The notes under the pieces are model-generated. The model made no database searches and was not told the origin of the DNA. It worked only from the letters and a program-made list of their open reading frames with translations. From positions 1-13,686 of the forward strand of contig CAYLNK010000169.1 of NCBI GenBank assembly GCA_964384675.1: a stretch of DNA of 13,686 nt. Direction: 5' to 3'. Shown in pieces: positions 7,699-12,430 of this stretch (within the stretch, counting starts at the first letter, position 1; each line of letters begins with the position of its first letter). Origin of the DNA: CAYLNK01 sp964384675 (GTDB taxonomy: Bacteria > Acidobacteriota > Thermoanaerobaculia > UBA5066). Both the position numbers and the translations under genes were made by a program.

Positions 7699-7720
7699 AC
7701 GCCGGGCGCCCGGGCGGCGT
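7699..7720. terminator. GC-rich hairpin between the cytochrome-like and Spy-like genes
   Basis: ACGCCG (7699-7704) can pair with CGGCGT (7715-7720). The 10-nt loop overlaps a perfect 12-bp palindrome CCGGGCGCCCGG (7702-7713). No T-run follows. It may be a weak terminator or attenuator, or a by-product of high GC. The rest of 7673-7783 shows only the ribosome binding site of the next gene. Confidence 0.25.
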
Positions 7721-7770
7721 CTCCCACTCGGGCCGGATCCCCCGGCACCCACCGACACCGTCCCGTTCGA

Positions 7771-7776
7771 AAGGAG
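7771..7776 (+). promoter_or_regulatory. Strong Shine-Dalgarno AAGGAG for the Spy-like gene
   Basis: AAGGAG with a 7-nt spacer precedes the ATG at 7784. It is the strongest ribosome binding site in the window and suggests high expression of the exported protein that follows. Confidence 0.8.
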
Positions 7777-7783
7777 ATCGATC

Positions 7784-8278
7784 ATGAAGAAGTCTGGCTG
7801 GAAGCTCGTGCTCCCGCTTTCCGCGGCCGCCCTGGTGGCCGTCCTCGCCGCTCCGCCCGCGTTCTCCGCGGACCCCGCGCCTCCCTCCGCGGCGCCCGCC
7901 GGCCCGATCGCGCACCTCCTGAAGTGCCTCTCCATCGTCGAGCTGACCGACGCCCAGAAGGCCTCGATCAAGGCGATCCTCCAGGCGGAGAAGCCGGCGA
8001 TGGAGGCCCTCCTCGCGGAGCTGAAGACCGATCGGCAGGAGATGAAGGCCGCGCTCGAGGCCAACCCGGTCGACCCGTGTACCGTCGGAAAGGCGGCGAT
8101 CGCGCTTCACACCGACCGGCAGGCGCTCGGTGCGGAGCTGAAGTCGATCCGGACCCAGGTCGAGGCCACCCTGACGGCCGAGCAGGTCGCGAAGCTGCAC
8201 GGCTGCCTCCACGCCCCGCGCGGACCGGCGCCCGCGGCGGCCATGGAGCCCGAGGAGGGAGAGGGTCCCGTCGACTGA
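7784..8278 (+). CDS. Exported Spy/CpxP-like helical protein (LTxxQ family)
   Basis: This 164-aa protein opens with a clear signal peptide (MKKSGWKLVLPLSAAALVAVLAAPP, likely cleaved near ...FSA-DPA). The mature part is a Pro/Ala linker followed by charged amphipathic helices. ELTDAQKASI near residue 53 and TLTAEQVAKL near the end are the paired LTxxQ motifs seen in Spy, CpxP and related periplasmic metal-sensor proteins. The body (LLAELKTDRQEMKAALE) is rich in Glu, Lys and Gln. Family members are periplasmic chaperones or stress and metal-response proteins that bind unfolded proteins. Cysteines occur in LLKCLSI (Cys48), DPCTVG and LHGCLH, three in all, which is unusual for Spy and might allow a disulfide or metal site. 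The tail is acidic (EPEEGEGPVD). A strong ribosome binding site precedes the gene and a hairpin terminator follows it. Confidence 0.75.
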   Translation: MKKSGWKLVLPLSAAALVAVLAAPPAFSADPAPPSAAPAGPIAHLLKCLSIVELTDAQKASIKAILQAEKPAMEALLAELKTDRQEMKAALEANPVDPCTVGKAAIALHTDRQALGAELKSIRTQVEATLTAEQVAKLHGCLHAPRGPAPAAAMEPEEGEGPVD

Positions 8279-8304
8279 CGGCCCGCCTCGATCCGATCGC
8301 TTCC

Positions 8305-8329
8305 GGAGCCCGCGTGACCCGCGGGCTCC
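8305..8329 (+). terminator. Hairpin terminator after the Spy-like gene
   Basis: GGAGCCCGCG (8305-8314) and CGCGGGCTCC (8320-8329) form a perfect 10-bp stem with the 5-nt loop TGACC. Only a short T-containing stretch (TTCGGCATT) follows, so it is an imperfect intrinsic terminator. Its place, 26 nt after the stop at 8278 and before a separate promoter-like element, fits transcription termination. Confidence 0.6.
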
Positions 8330-8355
8330 TTCGGCATTCGCACGCGGACGGTTCG

Positions 8356-8361
8356 TATACT
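8356..8361 (+). promoter_or_regulatory. -10 element (TATACT) for a leaderless start of the nucleotidyltransferase gene
   Basis: TATACT matches the -10 consensus at five of six positions and is followed by exactly 6 nt before GTG 8368, so the predicted transcript begins at the start codon. There is no Shine-Dalgarno sequence. No clear -35 hexamer is visible; the expected place lies just after the upstream terminator hairpin. Confidence 0.5.
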
Positions 8362-8367
8362 CGCCGG

Positions 8368-8829
8368 GTGGACGCCGCTCCATGTCTTGCCGAGGTGGGT
8401 CGCAGCCTCGCGGAGGTGGGGCTGGAGGCCGTGCTGATCGGCAACGCCGCGGCCGCGCTGCAGGGGGCGCCCGTCACCACCGTCGATCTCGACTTCCTCT
8501 TCAGGCGCACGCCCCGGAACATCGGGAAGCTCAAGCAGCTCGCCACGCGGCTCCGCGCGACCGTGCTTCGCCCGTACTACCCGGTCTCCGACCTCTTTCG
8601 CCTGGTGAGGGACGACGACGGACTCCAGGTCGACTTCATGGGGTCGATCCACGGGATCCGGTCGTTCGAGGGCCTGCGCGACCGGGGCAGGACCATTCGC
8701 ATCGCCGGCGTCGAGCTGCGGGTCGCCTGCCTGGCCGACATCATCCGGAGCAAGCGGGCGGCCGGCCGCCCACGCGACCTGGCCGTGCTCCCACTCCTGG
8801 AGAAGGCGCGTGAAGAAGAAGCCGAGTAG
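8368..8829 (+). CDS. Nucleotidyltransferase-fold protein (AbiEii/MNT-like), possible toxin-antitoxin component
   Basis: This 153-aa protein is read from GTG 8368. AVLIGNAAAALQG gives the Gly25-Asn26 turn of the polymerase-beta nucleotidyltransferase fold. TTVDLDFLF gives the metal-binding pair Asp40 and Asp42, and GLQVDFMG gives the third acidic residue, Asp89. The C-terminal helix carries IIRSKRAAGRPRDLAVLPLL, a signature common in stand-alone AbiEii-type nucleotidyltransferases. All expected catalytic residues are present, so activity (nucleotide transfer to RNA or protein) is plausible. The stop overlaps by 20 bp a 52-codon gene in another frame, which indicates translational coupling. Such compact pairs often form toxin-antitoxin or regulatory modules, but which partner would be toxic cannot be told from sequence. 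The start is chosen from the -10 hexamer 6 nt upstream and the onset of family similarity; the frame stays open further upstream through the terminator and the Spy-like gene, where it is non-coding. Confidence 0.8.
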   Translation: MDAAPCLAEVGRSLAEVGLEAVLIGNAAAALQGAPVTTVDLDFLFRRTPRNIGKLKQLATRLRATVLRPYYPVSDLFRLVRDDDGLQVDFMGSIHGIRSFEGLRDRGRTIRIAGVELRVACLADIIRSKRAAGRPRDLAVLPLLEKAREEEAE

Positions 8830-8968
8830 GCGGACCGTGCTGGCCGCGCTCCGCAAGGAGAGCGAGCGCGCCGAGCTGGAGATGATCCGGCGCTGGCAGG
8901 CGCTCCCGATGGAGAAGCGGACGAACTTCCTCCGCAAGCGGGTCGGGCTCCGGGCGACCGCGCTGTAG
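8810..8968 (+). CDS. Small basic helical protein (52 aa) overlapping the nucleotidyltransferase gene
   Basis: GTG 8810 opens a 52-codon frame ending in TAG 8966-8968. It is preceded by GGAG (8799-8802) with a 7-nt spacer inside the end of the nucleotidyltransferase gene, and the genes overlap by 20 bp. The protein begins with a Lys/Arg cluster (MKKKPSRRTV), continues as a charged helix (LAALRKESERAELEMIRRW), then ALPMEKRTNFLRKRVG. There is no signal peptide or membrane segment. The helix plus MEKRTNFLRKR pattern is one I recall from short proteins encoded beside this nucleotidyltransferase type, which supports a real gene and a partner role, either as antitoxin or substrate of the enzyme. This is inference; the protein has no recognised domain. 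Confidence 0.65.
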   Translation: MKKKPSRRTVLAALRKESERAELEMIRRWQALPMEKRTNFLRKRVGLRATAL

Positions 8969-8985
8969 CACGAGCACCGCGCTAC
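8965..8985. other. Imperfect hairpin spanning two convergent stop codons
   Basis: GTAGC (8965-8969) pairs with GCTAC (8981-8985); after one A-C mismatch, CG (8971-8972) pairs with CG (8978-8979). The stem contains the stop codon of the 52-aa gene (+) and that of the DUF6339-like gene (-), only 13 bp apart. It may act as a weak bidirectional transcription barrier. It has no T-run. Confidence 0.3.
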
Positions 8986-9689
8986 CGCTTCGCGCGGCGC
9001 TTGAAGGGGTCGAACTCGGGCGGGAGGAGCTTCAGGAGCGCGTCCGCGCTCATGCCGTAGACGTCGAACGTCTGGTCGAGCTGCGTCAGCACCTCCGAGA
9101 GGCGCTCCACGTTGGCCGCCGCGCCCCGCCGGAGCGAGCGCTCCCGGTCGCAATACAGGATCGTCGCGACGCCGATCGACGCGGGAGACGCGACCAGGCG
9201 GGGGCGCGACGCGAGCCGCTCCACGAGCTGGCCTGGCTTGACGAGGGGCTGGCACAGCACGCAGAGGGCCCGGTACGGATCGTCGCGATGCAGCCGGAAG
9301 ATCACGTACGGTCCGAGGAGCCGATGCCGATAGACCCGACGGGCGTCGTCGAGCCGCGGGACGTAGCGCGCGGGGCTGCCGGGACGGTACCGGCCCTTGG
9401 CATCGCGCGGGCACACGGCGTCGAAGGAGAGAAGGGAGAGCCAGGCCCAGAGACCCGGGTCGCGCTCGGGATCCGCCAGGGGGCCCAGCTTCGTGTCGAG
9501 GTACGCGGCCGCGTCCAGCCGGCTCTTTCCGTCGAGGAACGACGGCTCGATCTCGGCGTCTCCCGCCGGCTCGGAGAGCGTCTCGTCGAGCGCGAGCGAG
9601 ACGTCGAGCCGATCGGTCGAGCCCTCCAGCTTCGGGAGGAGCTCCTCGAAGCGGGCGATCCCGGTCGGGGTGAGCCGGCGGAGCCTCAC
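8982..9689 (-). CDS. DUF6339-like protein, third gene of the GHKL ATPase operon
   Basis: This 235-aa protein is read from GTG 9689, which overlaps the TGA of the preceding gene in the tetranucleotide GTGA. The N-terminus VRLRRLTPTGIARFEELL is helical and resembles a small winged or helical lead-in. The middle contains LDAAAYLDTKLGPL, DPGLWAWLSLLSFDAVCP and YVPRLDDARRVYRHRLLGPY. The C-terminal half has VIFRLHRDDPYRALCVLCQP, GVATILYCDRERSLRRGA and ends FDVYGMSADALLKLLPPEFDP plus a basic tail. From memory this fits the uncharacterised family DUF6339; the assignment needs a profile search. No nuclease, methylase or other catalytic motif is recognisable. Strict coupling to the GHKL ATPase gene implies that the three proteins act together in fixed stoichiometry. 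Frames upstream of 9689 are open but overlap the preceding gene and are not needed. Confidence 0.75.
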   Translation of the reverse strand: MRLRRLTPTGIARFEELLPKLEGSTDRLDVSLALDETLSEPAGDAEIEPSFLDGKSRLDAAAYLDTKLGPLADPERDPGLWAWLSLLSFDAVCPRDAKGRYRPGSPARYVPRLDDARRVYRHRLLGPYVIFRLHRDDPYRALCVLCQPLVKPGQLVERLASRPRLVASPASIGVATILYCDRERSLRRGAAANVERLSEVLTQLDQTFDVYGMSADALLKLLPPEFDPFKRRAKR

Positions 9690-10450
9690 GTCTCGCGGCT
9701 CCACCAGCGGCCGAAGCGCTCCGCGACGCCGTGGGCACGCCCGAACGCCTCGACGGCATCGCCGAGCCAGTCTTCCTCTTCGTCCGACAGGGCCGCCTCT
9801 CCCCCGCGCTCCGGGGGCGCCGTCACGCCGGGGAGCGTACGGGCCAGGCGCAGCCAGTCGGCGCACCAGCCGCCCTCCGGCTCGTCGTCGGCGGCGCCGG
9901 CCAGGAGCGCCCGCTCCAGGATCCGCCGGAGCACCTCCGGGAGCACGAGCGAGACGAACTCCGGCGAACCGACGAACGCCTCGCGGTCCGTGACGAGCGC
10001 GCGGCTCACGAGGAGGAGCGGACCGGACTGGTCGTCGATCTCGAGCCTCCACGTCTGCGCGGCGAGCGTTCCCCAGTCGACCGGGAGGAGTGACAGTCCG
10101 CCCGCCGCCCCCGCGGCGGCGACGGCGGTGAGGCCGTCCACGAGCGCGAGGATCCGCGGCGCCGGACCGGCGGGCTCGGCCTCCACGACGCGGACGCGGA
10201 ACCGGACTCCCTGGCGGGAGCCGAACCCGATGAGCGCGAGGGGGGAGGTGATCGGCTTCGCGACCGTGCCGAAGTCGAGCCGCTGCCAGGCGGTCTGACG
10301 GTACGCCTCCACGAAGAGACGCGCGGACGGCGACAGCCCGTAGCGGGCGAGGTCGAACCGCGCCTCGACAGCGCCGACCGCTGTGAGCCGGATCGTGACG
10401 TCCTTCCTCGCGAGCCTCTTCCGGCCCGTGAAGTTGAGGCGGCGGATCAC
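9686..10450 (-). CDS. Unrecognised protein, second gene of the GHKL ATPase operon
   Basis: This 254-aa protein starts at GTG 10450, overlapping the ATPase stop codon as GTGA, with GAGGAG 5 nt upstream. I do not recognise a named domain. The N-terminus (VIRRLNFTGRKRLARKDVTI) is basic and followed by predicted beta strands with AVEARFDLARYGLSP, LFVEAYRQTAWQRLDFGTV and FRVRVVEAEP. The middle has LSLLPVDWGTLAAQTWRLEI and a strand-like LLLVSRALV. The last 70 residues are helical and acidic (ALSDEEEDWLGDAVEAF), ending GRWWSRET. There is no export signal or membrane segment, so it is cytoplasmic. The sequence suggests a beta-rich adaptor domain with an alpha-helical C-terminus. Genes on both sides overlap it by 4 bp, making it an obligatory member of the set. 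Function is unknown, though association with the ATPase is a fair inference. Confidence 0.78.
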   Translation of the reverse strand: MIRRLNFTGRKRLARKDVTIRLTAVGAVEARFDLARYGLSPSARLFVEAYRQTAWQRLDFGTVAKPITSPLALIGFGSRQGVRFRVRVVEAEPAGPAPRILALVDGLTAVAAAGAAGGLSLLPVDWGTLAAQTWRLEIDDQSGPLLLVSRALVTDREAFVGSPEFVSLVLPEVLRRILERALLAGAADDEPEGGWCADWLRLARTLPGVTAPPERGGEAALSDEEEDWLGDAVEAFGRAHGVAERFGRWWSRET

Positions 10451-12339
10451 GCGGGCTCCTCGGCCGCGGTGACCCGCAGGAAGAGGTCGCGATGCGGGTC
10501 GAAGCCGGTCACCTCCAGCTTGAACCGCGGCCCTTCCGGCTGGACGACCAGCTCGTTCCCGGAGACGCGCACGACCCGCGCGGCGTGGACGGACGTGGGC
10601 AGCGCCGCGAGGTCGAAGTCCGCGACCCTCCAACGGCGGAGAGGGTTCCCCCGCGCCACGTCGTACGCCACGGCGATCGAGAGCGCGCCGGCGCTCCTCC
10701 GGCCCGGCCCCCTCGTCACGCGAAAGCCGCCGTCGAGGGCGTCGATCTTCCAGGCCGGGCGGGCCGCGGTCACCGCGGGCGCCTCCGGGGCCACGGCCTC
10801 GTCCGCGTCGGCCTCAGCCCTCGGAGCCGGCGCCGCGCGCCCTTCGCCCGCGGCGGACACGGGGAAGAAGTCGACGAGCGACAGGTAGTCGCGCCCCCGC
10901 GCCGCCTCGGTGAGCGTCTCGGCGATGAAGCGGGGCGCGGCCCTCACGAAGTCGATCGTGGCGGCGCCGTGCCGGTACTTGCTCTTGAAGTTCTGGGTGT
11001 CCTTCGACCAGTGCGTGTGCGCCGGCGTCTCCGCGTCGCCCAGGAACGTCGCGATCGGCTGGTCCTCGATCACCACGAGCGCCCAGAGGCTCTGTCCCCT
11101 CACGCGGCGCTCCAGCGCCTTCGGGATCTGGATCCCGTTCCTGACGAACGCCGGGGCGGCGCCACGGTCCTGCAGGTCCCGGCGGAGGAGCACGTGGAAG
11201 AAGGTCGCAGCCGGCGGACCTTCGACCGGCGTCACCGTCAACGACACCTTCACCAGCACCGTCTCGCCGTCCCGGAACCGCTTCGCGAGGGACTCGCGAG
11301 CTCCAGCCGGGAACATCGCCGCGGACCACTCCGGGGCTCTGGTGGCCGGCGCCTCCAGGACGACGGCGCCTTCCAGCCCCTCCCGTCGCAGCCAGAGCGC
11401 GAGCGCCGCGAGCGGCTTGACGCTCTCGGCGAGCCCCCGGGGCCCCCTGGAGTCGACGAGCTGGTCGAGCAGCGTATCGGCGGTCAGCGATCGCGGGCCG
11501 TGGCCGAGCGCGGGATCGGACACCGTGACGACGAGCCGCCCCATCAGGATCGGGTAGAAGTACTCGCGCATCACCGCGTCGAGGATCGCGGAGCCGGTCA
11601 GCTCCTCGGACGCCGCGGGGACGACGACGGAGAGGCCGGGCTCGTCGCCCCGCGAGAGACCGAAGTCCGCGCGCAGCCGCTCGGCGAGCCCCGCGTCCTC
11701 GGCGGGGACGATCACGTCTCCCGCGAGAGCGCCGAACCCGCCGTCCGGCGTGAAGTAGCGGCCCCCCAGCCAGTGATAGCGCAGGAGGGCCTGGCCGAAC
11801 ACGAGCCGTCGTCCGTCGTCCCGGCGCACCGTCAGGCAGAAGACGGTGTTGAGGTCGCTCGAGCGGAGGAACACGGTCTTCCCGACGCCCCAGCGCCCCC
11901 CGTCCTTCCCGCCCTTCTGCGAGATCCCCTCGGCCCGGAAGAACGCGAAGAGGCGGCTCGGCGGCCCCATCGGGACGTGAACGGAGGGATCTCCTTCCAG
12001 GCCGCTCGTGCCGAAGTCCTCGATCACGAGGGACCGGCAAGGGCCGGGCTTCTCCGGCACGTTGCGCAGTCCGCTCCCGTCGGCGCGGAGGTGCTCCCAG
12101 GCGCCTCGCAGCCAGAACCTCGCGGCCGGCTCGGGAAGGGCCTCCGCCGGACGCACCGTGAAGCGGACCTCGACCTCGGCGCTCGCGTCGCCGGAGCGCG
12201 CGTCGAGGGAGTTCTGGATCACCTCGCGCACCAGCGCCTGAGCGGGGCGCTCGACCGCCTCCTCCGAGAAGAACTCCCCCTGGATCGGGTTGCGGATCTT
12301 CTCGTCGGGTCGATGCTCGCGGAAGCGCCAGACGGCCAT
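10447..12339 (-). CDS. GHKL (Bergerat-fold) ATPase, first gene of a three-gene operon
   Basis: This 630-aa cytoplasmic protein is read from ATG 12339. It opens MAVWRFREHRPDEKIRNPIQ and continues to the N-box REVIQNSLDAR (Glu39, Asn43, Asp46). The D-box is IEDFGTSG (Asp108, Gly110, Gly113), and the lid glycine motif is GGRWGVGKTVF (Gly148, Gly151, Gly153). Glu39 is in place for ATP hydrolysis, as in HSP90, MutL and MORC relatives. Residues about 170-400 are an alpha/beta middle region. RNGIQIP begins at residue 400 and GDAETPAHTHW spans residues 434-444, a motif I associate with GHKL ATPases of defence-type clusters (from memory). An Ala/Pro/Glu-rich linker (about 495-520) joins a C-terminal beta-rich domain. 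The protein probably works as an ATP-driven clamp. It is followed by two genes through GTGA overlaps and lies 91 bp from a divergent kinase gene. The frame continues to 12651, but that part overlaps the kinase coding region and lacks family features. No Shine-Dalgarno sequence precedes the start. Confidence 0.88.
   Translation of the reverse strand: MAVWRFREHRPDEKIRNPIQGEFFSEEAVERPAQALVREVIQNSLDARSGDASAEVEVRFTVRPAEALPEPAARFWLRGAWEHLRADGSGLRNVPEKPGPCRSLVIEDFGTSGLEGDPSVHVPMGPPSRLFAFFRAEGISQKGGKDGGRWGVGKTVFLRSSDLNTVFCLTVRRDDGRRLVFGQALLRYHWLGGRYFTPDGGFGALAGDVIVPAEDAGLAERLRADFGLSRGDEPGLSVVVPAASEELTGSAILDAVMREYFYPILMGRLVVTVSDPALGHGPRSLTADTLLDQLVDSRGPRGLAESVKPLAALALWLRREGLEGAVVLEAPATRAPEWSAAMFPAGARESLAKRFRDGETVLVKVSLTVTPVEGPPAATFFHVLLRRDLQDRGAAPAFVRNGIQIPKALERRVRGQSLWALVVIEDQPIATFLGDAETPAHTHWSKDTQNFKSKYRHGAATIDFVRAAPRFIAETLTEAARGRDYLSLVDFFPVSAAGEGRAAPAPRAEADADEAVAPEAPAVTAARPAWKIDALDGGFRVTRGPGRRSAGALSIAVAYDVARGNPLRRWRVADFDLAALPTSVHAARVVRVSGNELVVQPEGPRFKLEVTGFDPHRDLFLRVTAAEEPA
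10456..10461 (-). promoter_or_regulatory. Shine-Dalgarno GAGGAG that fixes the GTG start of the second operon gene
   Basis: On the minus strand GAGGAG lies 5 nt upstream of GTG 10450, inside the 3' end of the ATPase gene. It supports this start over longer in-frame alternatives reaching 10633 and indicates coupled translation across the GTGA overlap. Confidence 0.6.
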
Positions 12340-12356
12340 GGGGTGCGGATTCTGCG

Positions 12357-12387
12357 ACACCCGCGGCCGTCCCCACACCCGCGGCCG
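12357..12387. repeat. 13-bp direct repeat between divergent operon and kinase gene
   Basis: ACACCCGCGGCCG occurs at 12357-12369 and again, identically, at 12375-12387, spaced 18 bp start to start. The flanking bases differ, so the match is exactly 13 bp. It lies in the 91-bp gap between the ATPase start (12339, -) and the kinase start (12431, +), just upstream of the kinase -10-like element, which suits a regulator binding two neighbouring sites. The core CGCGGCCG is GC-rich, so chance is not excluded. Confidence 0.45.
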
Positions 12388-12406
12388 CTCGGTCGTGTCC
12401 CGGCGC

Positions 12407-12412
12407 GATAAT
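12407..12412 (+). promoter_or_regulatory. -10 element (GATAAT) and Shine-Dalgarno GGAG for the kinase gene
   Basis: GATAAT is a good -10 match, 18 nt before ATG 12431, which predicts a leader of about 12 nt. GGAG at 12420-12423 with a 7-nt spacer is the likely ribosome binding site. No clear -35 is visible; the direct repeat at 12357-12387 occupies that region, which may mean activator-dependent transcription. Confidence 0.4.
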
Positions 12413-12430
12413 CCAGCCCGGAGCCACACC

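Noticed and set aside
9690..10052. N-terminal extension of the DUF6339-like protein
   Set aside because: The extra sequence is Arg/Gly/Pro shadow of the preceding gene; the GTGA overlap gives a clean start at 9689.
10492..12411. A 639-codon plus-strand frame opposite the ATPase gene
   Set aside because: The sequence is low-complexity Arg/Glu/Pro shadow, while the ATPase motifs on the minus strand are unmistakable.
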